Positions 1-5,683 of a stretch of 9,043 nt of DNA are shown here, piece by piece. Each line of letters begins with the position of its first letter. Positions within the stretch are counted from its first letter, which is position 1. The position numbers were made by a program, and so were the translations under genes. The notes under the pieces are model-generated. The model had not been told where the DNA came from. It worked only from the letters and a program-made list of their open reading frames with translations, and searched no databases. Source of the DNA: Candidatus Zhuqueibacterota bacterium (lineage in GTDB: Bacteria > SM23-31); assembly GCA_022562855.1 (NCBI GenBank), contig JADFON010000047.1, positions 1-9,043 on the forward strand. The letters run 5' to 3'.

Positions 1-28
1 GCGTTCAGCAAGTTGGTTTCGCTTTGTT

Positions 29-181
29 TTAATTCTTTTCTAGCAATAGATATCCAAATCCAGAAATAATACCCACGAAGACAACAATAAACTGCAAAAC
101 AGTGGACGCTCTCTGTCGCTCATTGTTGGTAAAAGACTCATAGTGAACTTCTACAAGGCAAGATTCTGTGATTTTAAACAA
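29..181 (-). CDS. possible small membrane peptide or truncated gene tail
   Basis: A minus-strand frame is open from 235 down to a TAA at 29-31 and overlaps the last few codons of the transposase in another frame. From a possible TTG at 179-181 it would encode about 50 residues: a polar stretch with NNERQRAS followed by a hydrophobic run (VLQFIVVFVGIISGFGYLLL) that looks like one transmembrane helix, then LEKN. No good ribosome site or ATG is present. It may be the C-terminal remnant of a gene cut by the transposase element, a tiny single-pass protein, or chance. I do not recognise a family. The rest of 1-173 holds nothing else I can name. Confidence 0.28.
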   Translation of the reverse strand: MFKITESCLVEVHYESFTNNERQRASTVLQFIVVFVGIISGFGYLLLEKN

Positions 182-388
182 AGTATTTATCTCGCCGCCA
201 ATGTGCCGGGTTATTGATAATATAACCCGATATTTTTAGATAAGAATTATCATTCCGTACAACGTGTTCGTGATAATTGCGCTGCCATACTGAATTTCCA
301 GGCGCATTGCGAGATTTATTGATGTGCCTGGAGGAAAATGTTTTGAATTGCCGTACAATTTCAGATATGGATTTCGTCTTCCCATGTT

Positions 389-451
389 CCGTAGGGGCAG
401 GTTCATCGTTTGGGGTGTTATTGCGGACGGGTTTGGAACCCGCCCCAACGG
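389..451. repeat. REP-like imperfect palindrome inside the transposase gene
   Basis: The arm at 389-404 (ccgtaggggcaggttc) is followed after a 31-base spacer by an inverted arm at 436-451 (gaacccgccccaacgg), matching 14 of 16 bases when reverse-complemented. It is read through in frame, encoding PVGAGSKP and NDEPAPTEH segments that are not part of the usual RAYT core. G-rich hairpins of this kind are typical targets or products of RAYT activity. Confidence 0.6.
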
Positions 452-594
452 GAATGTCATTGTAAATTTCGATTAATCCGTGAATATGGTTCGGCATGAC
501 AATAAATGCATGTAATTTGATATTCCGGACGTGATTAACCAAATCGAACCATGTATTTTCAACAATCCGCCCAAAATCATTCAATTTCATATTC

Positions 595-626
595 ACATCC
601 GTATCCATATCCGTAGGGGCAGGTTC
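595..626. repeat. REP-like arm plus three hexamer repeats at the frameshift
   Basis: Bases 611-626 repeat exactly the 16 bases at 389-404. They abut three tandem hexamers (acatcc, gtatcc, atatcc; 595-612), which read GGATRY on the coding strand. This tract sits just where the transposase frame changes, so insertion or slippage here is the probable cause of the break. Confidence 0.6.
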
Positions 627-744
627 CGAATAAATGTTCACGGTTGTGGGTGCAAACGGTTATAAAATACATCCCCGGCTGCGAATAATCATAACCCTTT
701 AACCTGATCGACCGACGGTGATGAATATCCGGATTATATGTCAT

Positions 745-933
745 ACTCCACCCTCACCTAACCGCTTATCAATTTATGCAGCAACGTATCACGAAGATTA
801 TGCACAAGTTTTATCGTAAAGTACAAAAGAGACTGAAATTGTTCAATATAAATATTTGCCCTGTTTTTCAACCGTTTACAATAGAGTTACAGGAGGATAA
901 TAAGTATTGTTTCCGGCAAAGATATTTGGTATG
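745..933. other. intergenic, no gene seen
   Basis: About 190 AT-rich bases between the transposase start and the tRNA terminator. A purine-rich aggagg at 892-897 looks like a ribosome site but no credible reading frame follows it. I see no RNA gene or repeat here. Confidence 0.5.
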
Positions 934-977
934 ATTATCAAAAACAAAAAGGGCTTGGAGGTGTTTTCCAAGCCCTT
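934..977 (-). terminator. intrinsic terminator of the tRNA unit
   Basis: Perfect 11-bp stem (949-959 with 967-977) and a 7-base loop. On the minus strand it is followed by a T-rich tail (TTTTTGTTTTTG). It lies 11 bases beyond the CCA end of tRNA-Glu, so it ends the Gln-Glu tRNA transcript. Confidence 0.85.
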
Positions 978-988
978 ACTTTTACAGG

Positions 989-1063
989 TGGTAGCGCATA
1001 GGGGAATCGAACCCCTGTTACCGACGTGAGAGGCCGGCGTCCTAACCCCTAGACGAATGCGCC
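989..1063 (-). tRNA. trnE: tRNA-Glu, anticodon CUC
   Basis: Full cloverleaf on the minus strand. The acceptor GGCGCAT pairs with ATGCGCT (with a G-U first pair), the T arm reads AGGGGTTCGATTCCCCT, and the anticodon stem CCGGC/GTCGG encloses the loop CTCTCAC, giving anticodon CTC. Discriminator A is followed by an encoded CCA (989-991). It is the second gene of a two-tRNA transcript, 12 bases after tRNA-Gln. Confidence 0.95.
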
Positions 1064-1075
1064 GTGATGGTTTTG

Positions 1076-1146
1076 CTGGGGAGCAGGGATTCGAACCCCG
1101 ATTATGCGGTCCAGAACCGCAGGTCTTGCCATTGGACGACTCCCCA
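1076..1146 (-). tRNA. trnQ: tRNA-Gln, anticodon CUG
   Basis: Full cloverleaf on the minus strand. The acceptor TGGGGAG pairs with CTCCCCA, giving the weak U1-A72 pair, and discriminator G73 is present; both are usual glutamine identity elements. The anticodon stem TGCGG/CCGCA encloses TTCTGGA, giving anticodon CTG, and the T arm is GGGGTTCGAATCCC. Unlike its neighbour it does not encode CCA: the bases after G73 are CAA, so the end must be added or repaired by the nucleotidyltransferase. Confidence 0.95.
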
Positions 1147-1157
1147 GGGTTTCGCAT

Positions 1158-1183
1158 TTCTGTCTGCACGAATACAGACAGAA
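1158..1183 (-). other. hairpin in the tRNA 5' leader
   Basis: Perfect 9-bp inverted repeat (ttctgtctg, loop of 8, cagacagaa) beginning 11 bases upstream of the mature tRNA-Gln 5' end. It lies between the predicted promoter and the RNase P cut site, so it would fold in the precursor. No adjacent T-run supports termination on the minus strand. Confidence 0.5.
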
Positions 1184-1222
1184 CCAGATTTTTCCGGTTT
1201 GATAAAACCGAATGCCAAAATT

Positions 1223-1251
1223 ATTATTTATTACTTAAAAAATCAAGTCAA
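1223..1251 (-). promoter_or_regulatory. predicted sigma70-type promoter of the tRNA unit
   Basis: Minus-strand TTGACT (1246-1251), 17-base spacer, AATAAT (1223-1228): five of six matches in each box. It lies about 75 bases upstream of tRNA-Gln, leaving a leader that includes the hairpin at 1158-1183. Confidence 0.5.
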
Positions 1252-1416
1252 ATCATCTTGAAAAAGTGATTTTCCGAATATTTATGATTTTCCGGAGAAA
1301 TAATCCCGGGGGTGACTTACGTTGGAAGAATTCCCATGAAGAATATCGGAAGGAATCTATAAATTGTTATAAAAACTGGTGAGGAAATTTAAAATAATGA
1401 GACTGCGCAGGAAATA

Positions 1417-1605
1417 TTACATTAACAGTTCGCGCAGTTTTACGTTTAATTCTTTTTGTTCCTGAATTAAGGAAGAAATCTGCATCTTCTCCAAAGGCGA
1501 AAGATTGCCTGCGGCGTTTTCTTTTTGCAATCTTTCGAGATCAGCCTTGCAATTATTTATTTTAGCTTTTACAGCTTTCACTTTTTGTTCTAATAAATCA
1601 CCCAT
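1417..1605 (-). CDS. small coiled-coil protein, 62 residues
   Basis: Hypothetical cytosolic protein. It is almost wholly helical and charged, with heptad-like spacing (LLEQKVKAVKAKINNCK, LERLQKEN, then LIQEQKELNVKLRELLM) and a helix break at NAAGNLSPLE near residues 30-39. This suggests a helical hairpin that dimerises. It has no signal peptide and one Cys at about residue 19. The start is secured by a strong GGAGGAG site four bases before the ATG and by a good promoter upstream. It is transcribed away from the threonine aldolase gene. I do not recognise the family, and coiled-coil content makes homology calls unreliable. A loose inverted repeat (1402-1408 with 1432-1438) overlaps its stop codon. 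Confidence 0.7.
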   Translation of the reverse strand: MGDLLEQKVKAVKAKINNCKADLERLQKENAAGNLSPLEKMQISSLIQEQKELNVKLRELLM

Positions 1606-1650
1606 TTAGCTCCTCCATTTTCGCAGGATTCATTGTAAAATTAGTCTTTT

Positions 1651-1679
1651 ATATTAAAAAAAAATTGATTGATTGTCAA
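1651..1679 (-). promoter_or_regulatory. predicted promoter of the coiled-coil gene
   Basis: Minus strand: perfect TTGACA (1674-1679), 17-base spacer containing nine T in a row, then TAATAT (1651-1656), or TATAAA with a 20-base spacer. The predicted start of transcription is about 40 bases before the ATG at 1605. A consensus -35 box like this implies steady, strong expression. Confidence 0.55.
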
Positions 1680-1751
1680 GCAATATTTCGCTAACATTCA
1701 GCTTCATAATTTCATTATGCAGGCAATAGGAACTTTCAATCAAGCAATAAT

Positions 1752-2795
1752 ATGAATAAGAAGAGTCTGAGAATTATCGACCTACGGAGCGACACTGTGA
1801 CGAAGCCGTCCGGGGCAATGCGGGAAGTAATGATGACTGCGGAGGTTGGCGACGATGTGTTTGGCGAAGATCCGACAATCAATCTACTGCAGGATAAGGC
1901 TGCTGATTTATTTGATATGGAATCTGCCCTGTTCGTGCCGAGCGGTACGATGGCAAATGAAATAGCAATAAAAGTGCACACTAATCCGGGTGACGAGGTC
2001 ATTACCGACTGTCTCTCACATATAGTTCATTTTGAAAGCGGAGCCCCGGGTCTGCTGTCCGGGATCAATCTGTTGTCAATACAGACTCCTAACGGAATCA
2101 TTACAGCAGAACAAATTGAAAAAGCGCTAAGACCCGACAGAATCGCTTATCCTCACAATAGTCTTATATCTCTGGAAAATACCCATAATTACGGCGGCGG
2201 CGCTATATTCCCCTTGTCCGAAATAAAGAGAATATCATCCCTTGCAAAACGCAAATCATTGCGGCTGCATCTCGACGGAGCGCGTATTTTTAACGCTATG
2301 GCTGTCACAGGTATTAAACCCGGCGAATATTCACAGCATTTCGACTCGGTTATGTTTTGTCTTTCCAAGGGTTTAGGAGCTCCGGTCGGTTCCTTGTTGA
2401 TGGGATCAAAAGATTTTGTCGATGCGGCAAGAAGGTACAGAAAAATGTTTGGAGGAGGGATGCGTCAAATCGGGATGCTTGGCGCGGCAGGAATATACGC
2501 CCTTGATAACAACGTGGAAAGACTGAATGAGGATCATAAGAACGCGAAATTACTTGCCGAAGCGTTTCAATCGACCTTGTTATTCGAATTAAATACGGGT
2601 TTAGTCGAAACAAACATTGTTATTGCCGGAATAGCGGACAGGAATACGTCTCCTCAAGAAGCTGCTGCCCGGTTGGAGGAAAACGGTATACTCGTTTTTC
2701 CTTTTGGCGATAACAGCATCAGGGCTGTTACACATCTTGATATTTCGAACGAAGATATTGAAGATGCCTGTGAGAGGATAAAAAGGCATTTTTAG
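1752..2795 (+). CDS. ltaE: low-specificity L-threonine aldolase
   Basis: PLP-dependent fold-type I enzyme that cleaves L-threonine or L-allo-threonine to glycine and acetaldehyde in the cytosol. The 347 residues match the usual length (about 330-350). Visible motifs are DLRSDTVTKPS at 10-20, VGDDVFGEDPT at 32-42, PSGTMAN at 63-69, H90 in the PLP-stacking position, SLENTHN at 140-146, HLDGARIFNA at 173-182 with the PLP-binding Asp175, CLSKGLGAPVGSLL at 203-216 with Schiff-base Lys206, GGGMRQ at 234-239 and RAVTHLD at 324-330 with the carboxylate-binding Arg. One oddity: the His of the usual DIHF segment before LENTHN is Ala132 here. The ATG at 1752 has only a distant AGGAA, so translation initiation looks weak, but the first motif starts at residue 10 and no earlier start fits. 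It is monocistronic. Confidence 0.95.
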   Translation: MNKKSLRIIDLRSDTVTKPSGAMREVMMTAEVGDDVFGEDPTINLLQDKAADLFDMESALFVPSGTMANEIAIKVHTNPGDEVITDCLSHIVHFESGAPGLLSGINLLSIQTPNGIITAEQIEKALRPDRIAYPHNSLISLENTHNYGGGAIFPLSEIKRISSLAKRKSLRLHLDGARIFNAMAVTGIKPGEYSQHFDSVMFCLSKGLGAPVGSLLMGSKDFVDAARRYRKMFGGGMRQIGMLGAAGIYALDNNVERLNEDHKNAKLLAEAFQSTLLFELNTGLVETNIVIAGIADRNTSPQEAAARLEENGILVFPFGDNSIRAVTHLDISNEDIEDACERIKRHF

Positions 2796-2842
2796 GATTT
2801 GCTCCTTTTAGACAGGTTCGGGATTTTGGACAAAAATTCAAA

Positions 2843-2900
2843 TTACAAATAAAATTCTTGATTTTAATATTGATAATTTGTAAAATATTCTGTTTATACT
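2843..2900 (+). promoter_or_regulatory. weak candidate promoter and dyad before the 385-residue gene
   Basis: TTGATA (2870-2875) is followed by TATACT (2895-2900), but the 19-base spacing is long. An 8-bp inverted repeat (ttacaaat 2843-2850, atttgtaa 2876-2883) overlaps the spacer. The sequence is very AT-rich, so chance is possible. Confidence 0.25.
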
Positions 2901-2929
2901 GTTAATTCTAATCACAGGGACTATGCGCA

Positions 2930-4087
2930 ATGGCTGAGAGAAGTTTAAGTTTAGCAAAAATAAGGGCATACGACGATATTAAGCGTATGATTAGATTCCT
3001 TCAGGAAGAGCAGGAATCTATAGACGGCGCCAATAAGAAAAGACATTTTTTCAGAAAAAACATAGAAACGATTTTTGAGAATAATTTTAAGGGCAAACTT
3101 CCAATCGAAGAATACGAATCTATAATTTTTGACATCTGTATAGCAAAAAAATTGATACTGGGTGATACAAACGAAGCAAAGATCGGCAAAAAGATAGAAG
3201 ATGCTATACTGCACTGCAATATCCGGAACAAAGAACTGATATCAGAAAAGATATCGATGGCTGTTGCTGACGACCCGCGTACCAAGGCGCGTATTAAAGC
3301 GATTGTAGAATCGAAATACAGAGAAATTGTCACACCGTTGGTTAGTGTTATGGTGCGGGATCTTATCCCTGAAAAGGAAATTGACAGCCGGGAAATAATA
3401 GCGAGAGTAAAAGAAGAACGTTATGATTTAGACACGGTTTCTATCTCGAAAATATTTACAAAAGAGTTGAAGATTTACCAGGAGAAGAATAGAGGAAGCC
3501 TCAAACGCGACTTCGAGATGAAGCGGCGTCTTGGTAAGAGTGGAGATTTAAAGCAGGACAGCAGAGCTCCAGGCGCAAAGACAAATGTCGAAAAAATGAC
3601 AATCATTGTCAACCGTGAAAAAGAACGTAAGGAGAAATACGTCGCAACCCTATCTGATATTGCGTTCAAATTGAGCGAAACGTATCTTGACGATAATATC
3701 AGGGTTTTTGTTCACACTTCCGATTACAAAAAAATGAGAATACTGATTATTTCCTACGCCCAGGAAGGTGAAATCGACAATGTTTCTATTTTGTTTGAGC
3801 CTGCCCAGGGAAGTAAAGGAAGCGAGTTCTTTTTTGATTTAGGTGAGTTAAACGCTCTTGACGAAAAAGTCACGCCTACATTTATAAAAAGCAAATTAGG
3901 ATTGTTCAGCAGGGTCCTTAGTGTCAACGATGTGCTGGAGGTGATCTGGTTTCTGACAAATGTTCTAAAAGTGGAAAGAAAATTACCGCTCAAATCTGTT
4001 GAATTTATTCAGGATTCATTTCTTATATATCTTGAAACAATCGAAACGGAAATACACAAAGCAACCGTGCAAAAAGCGATTCGATGA
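2930..4087 (+). CDS. hypothetical cytosolic protein, 385 residues
   Basis: Not recognised. The ATG at 2930 has AGGGA nine bases upstream. There is no signal peptide or membrane helix. Residues 1-190 are predicted mostly helical and highly charged (for example IRFLQEEQESIDG, KKRHFFRKNIETIFENNFKG, VRDLIPEKEIDSREI). Residues 190-235 form a basic, probably flexible linker (RDFEMKRRLGKSGDLKQDSR). Residues 235-375 look like a mixed alpha/beta domain with strands such as IRVFVHTSDY, MRILIISYA and NVSILFEPAQ followed by a helical end (VLEVIWFLTNVLKVERKLPL). The layout suggests an N-terminal scaffold or interaction domain joined to a small C-terminal module. It has no catalytic motif that I can name and no operon partner, and it converges on the DUF4097-like gene 35 bases beyond its stop. 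Confidence 0.8.
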   Translation: MAERSLSLAKIRAYDDIKRMIRFLQEEQESIDGANKKRHFFRKNIETIFENNFKGKLPIEEYESIIFDICIAKKLILGDTNEAKIGKKIEDAILHCNIRNKELISEKISMAVADDPRTKARIKAIVESKYREIVTPLVSVMVRDLIPEKEIDSREIIARVKEERYDLDTVSISKIFTKELKIYQEKNRGSLKRDFEMKRRLGKSGDLKQDSRAPGAKTNVEKMTIIVNREKERKEKYVATLSDIAFKLSETYLDDNIRVFVHTSDYKKMRILIISYAQEGEIDNVSILFEPAQGSKGSEFFFDLGELNALDEKVTPTFIKSKLGLFSRVLSVNDVLEVIWFLTNVLKVERKLPLKSVEFIQDSFLIYLETIETEIHKATVQKAIR

Positions 4088-4122
4088 TAGTATATAGAGT
4101 CCTAACCGGTTATAAAAGCGCT

Positions 4123-4947
4123 CTATGACCCTTTGATTATTATTTTTCCGTTCGTTGTATATAACCTCAGATTTACACCTTTACCGTTTATCCAACCATA
4201 CTGAATCTGATTTGTAAACGGTCCTATCCGGTATAATTTCAGGTCATTGATAATTTCTCCGCCTTCTGCACTGGCATAATATGAGATTTTTGCGTTTTTG
4301 GGCAATTCAATATTTATGTCCGCATTCGTTGTAGTAAGTTCTAAATCATCCGCTCCAAGCTCTACTATTTCGACATTTAACGATGCGTTTGTCGTGTGTG
4401 CAGTAACCGAACCCCGAATCTTTTTTAAATTCACAGCGCTGTGGGTGGTTTCAGCATGGATTCTTCCGTTGACATTTTCCATTTCAATGGACCCTTTTGA
4501 AGAATAAATCCCTATATTGAACCGTTCAGGCACCCAGATTTGATAAGAAATGAAAATGAATAAATCCGAAGAGCCGAAAATTCTTTCCATGAAAGATTTT
4601 TCCCGTATAACGGGTTGTATAAACGGTTGAACGGAGCTAAAACGTAAAGAGTTTCCGGTACTATCTACTTCAAACAAGATTTTATCGAGATACAATTGCG
4701 CTTCTTTTGCGTTTGGGGCATTAACTTCTATACTTGCTTCGATTCTGATTTTCTGGGAACTCCACGTTATTACTATTACTTTGCTATTTTTACTTTTTAA
4801 TATGAAATCGGTTTTACCAGATACATCAAATACATAGCTAATGTTCTTTCTTTTTGTGGAAGCTGCGAAGATATCTTTGAAACACAACAACGATATCCCC
4901 ACTACACAAAAGATAACCAGACTTTTTATGGTGAAATTTAGTTTCAT
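4123..4947 (-). CDS. exported DUF4097-like beta-repeat protein
   Basis: Putative envelope protein of 274 residues. The signal peptide is residues 1-29 (basic start, hydrophobic LVIFCVVGISLLCF, cleavage near IFAA-S). An N-terminal domain (about 30-145) is followed by degenerate beta repeats of the DUF4097 type: NVNGRIHAETTHSAVNL, IRGSVTAHTTNASLNV, LELTTTNADINIELP and finally LRLYTTNGKIIIKG, each about 20-30 residues with a TT-N/H turn. Such proteins form right-handed beta-helix-like stacks, often annotated as putative adhesins or polymer-forming, with no proven function. No good ribosome site precedes the ATG. The MITE-like element starts 33 bases upstream and may supply its promoter. The gene stands alone, divergent from the rrf2 operon. 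Confidence 0.75.
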   Translation of the reverse strand: MKLNFTIKSLVIFCVVGISLLCFKDIFAASTKRKNISYVFDVSGKTDFILKSKNSKVIVITWSSQKIRIEASIEVNAPNAKEAQLYLDKILFEVDSTGNSLRFSSVQPFIQPVIREKSFMERIFGSSDLFIFISYQIWVPERFNIGIYSSKGSIEMENVNGRIHAETTHSAVNLKKIRGSVTAHTTNASLNVEIVELGADDLELTTTNADINIELPKNAKISYYASAEGGEIINDLKLYRIGPFTNQIQYGWINGKGVNLRLYTTNGKIIIKGS

Positions 4948-4974
4948 TTATATATTCTTGGATATATAAAAAAT

Positions 4975-5003
4975 AATATTAGAGAGCGTTGCATAATTAT
5001 CAA
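4975..5003 (-). promoter_or_regulatory. candidate hybrid promoter at the MITE edge, reading into the DUF4097-like gene
   Basis: Minus strand: TTGATA (4998-5003, inside the element) with TAATAT or AATATT (4975-4981) 16-17 bases downstream, spanning the element's left boundary. The start of transcription would be about 20 bases before the ATG at 4947. Confidence 0.35.
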
Positions 5004-5133
5004 AAACGCTGATTTTTGTTGATTTTTATGTAGATTCCGGCTCGGAGGCCGGAATGACAAGCACGAAACCGTCTTGCTGAACTTGTTTCAGCATCTAAAT
5101 TCAAATCGTAAAACAGTTTTGCAACGCTCTCTA
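4980..5133. mobile_element. MITE-like element, 154 bp, TA-flanked
   Basis: Perfect 14-bp inverted ends: tagagagcgttgca at 4980-4993 and its complement at 5120-5133. The outermost TA on each side can be read as a TA target duplication around 12-bp inverted repeats, the pattern of IS630/Tc1-mariner-type elements. Inside lie two hairpins: attccggc/gccggaat (5034-5041 with 5048-5055, followed by gaca, a very common dispersed repeat form) and tgctgaa/ttcagca (5075-5081 with 5087-5093). It has no coding capacity, so it would depend on a transposase elsewhere. Confidence 0.7.
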
Positions 5134-5156
5134 CAAATAAAAAACAAAATAAATTT

Positions 5157-5229
5157 TTGACCGGGCAATAGTGAAAAAAGGATAAATATTCACTTTTTTC
5201 TTGATAATTGATTTTTATAATCGTATATT
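5157..5229 (+). promoter_or_regulatory. promoter and candidate operator of the rrf2 operon
   Basis: Best promoter: TTGATA (5201-5206), exact 17-base spacer, TATATT (5224-5229), with the start near 5236 and the ribosome site at 5257-5263. An alternative is TTGACC (5157-5162) with GATAAA (5181-5186), 18 apart. A 23-bp interrupted dyad, GTGAA...TTCAC (5171-5193), extended by one A/T pair, abuts the first promoter and covers the -10 of the second. Its 11-1-11 size equals that of known NsrR/IscR sites, so autoregulation by the adjacent Rrf2 protein is plausible. An overlapping gaaaaaag/cttttttc pairing (5173-5180, 5193-5200) also exists. Confidence 0.5.
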
Positions 5230-5272
5230 AGCATGTGAATATGTTATTATAGAAATTAGGAGACATAAAATT

Positions 5273-5683
5273 ATGTTAAATAAATCCACCATTTATATTT
5301 TGAGGTCTCTTGCCCATATAGCGGCGCTTCCGGGGGATGGGATCAAGGGCGCTCGCGAGATAGCGAATGATCTTTCCATACCGGCAAATTATCTTGGAAA
5401 AATGCTGCAAATCCTGGCAAAGAAGGGTTTTCTCTATTCACAGAAAGGATTGGGCGGCGGATTCGGTCTGGCACGACCTGCCGAAGAAATTACGATGCTC
5501 GAAATTATTGAAGCGGTCGGGGAAGAGGAATTTTTGTCAGGGTGTTTCTGGGGAAAGGAACTTATGTGCACCGATGAAGCAGGATGCGTCCTGCACAGCA
5601 GGTGGAAATGTATCGTGCAGGAAACAAGAAATATTTTTGAAACGACGACTATACGGGATTTAACCACGGGAATATTGCCGTGA
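5273..5683 (+). CDS. Rrf2-family transcriptional regulator, probably Fe-S sensing
   Basis: Winged-helix regulator of the Rrf2/IscR/NsrR family, 136 residues, the typical size. The ATG at 5273 is chosen over an upstream TTG at 5201 because TAGGAGA lies nine bases before it and the family N-terminus (MLNKSTIYILRSLAHIA) begins exactly there. The helix-turn-helix and wing are at about 26-70: GAREIANDLSIPANYLGKML, then KGFLYSQKGLGGGFGLARP. The cluster-ligand region holds Cys91, Cys99, Cys105 (C-x7-C-x5-C) and a further Cys113. NsrR and IscR use three cysteines with shorter first spacing. The gene leads the operon and overlaps the next gene by four bases, so it probably senses NO, redox state or cluster status and controls the genes that follow. 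Confident as to family, less so as to the signal. Confidence 0.9.
   Translation: MLNKSTIYILRSLAHIAALPGDGIKGAREIANDLSIPANYLGKMLQILAKKGFLYSQKGLGGGFGLARPAEEITMLEIIEAVGEEEFLSGCFWGKELMCTDEAGCVLHSRWKCIVQETRNIFETTTIRDLTTGILP

Larger units (their letters stand above)
174..744 (-). pseudogene. REP-associated tyrosine transposase (RAYT, IS200-like Y1 fold), frameshifted
   Basis: HUH-type single-strand transposase of the kind that mobilises or maintains REP palindromes. The reading starts at ATG 742-744 behind a GGTGGAG ribosome site and gives the family N-terminus (RRSIRLKGYDYSQPG, then YFITVCTHNREHLFG). That frame then reads into a REP-like tract and stops about 20 codons later. The remaining protein continues in the +1 frame, open from 641 to a TAA at 174-176: NMKLNDFGRIVENTW, the HUH motif VMPNHIHGLIEI, and the C-terminal VWQRNYHEHVVRN...GYIINNPAHW with the likely catalytic Tyr in GYIINNP. 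The shift therefore lies around 588-627. Both halves are well preserved, so the break looks recent, unless recoding joins them. Two further REP-like arms lie in frame inside the gene. Intact length would be about 185-190 residues. Confidence 0.85.

Noticed and set aside
207-229. Hairpin cgggttat/ataacccg near the transposase end
   Set aside because: It lies in the conserved GYIINNP coding segment and is explained by the codons.
277-465. Plus-strand open frame of 62 codons across the transposase
   Set aside because: It is antisense to the clear RAYT coding sequence including the HUH motif and has no ribosome site.
1057-1269. Plus-strand open frames over the tRNA region
   Set aside because: They run antisense through two intact tRNA genes; the reading is an artefact.
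1267-1294. Direct repeat tgattttccg, period 18
   Set aside because: Only two short copies in AT-rich intergenic DNA; no function suggested.
1402-1438. Inverted repeat actgcgc/gcgcagt as a terminator of the coiled-coil gene
   Set aside because: The loop is 23 bases, the stem overlaps the coding end, and the following tail is only loosely T-rich.
4094-4126. Inverted repeat atagag/ctctat around the palindrome taaccggtta between convergent genes
   Set aside because: The stem is short with a large loop and no T-tract on either strand, so I do not call a bidirectional terminator.
5201-5272. Upstream TTG start extending the Rrf2 protein by 24 residues
   Set aside because: It would lie in the -35 box, lacks a ribosome site, and the family N-terminus begins at the ATG at 5273.
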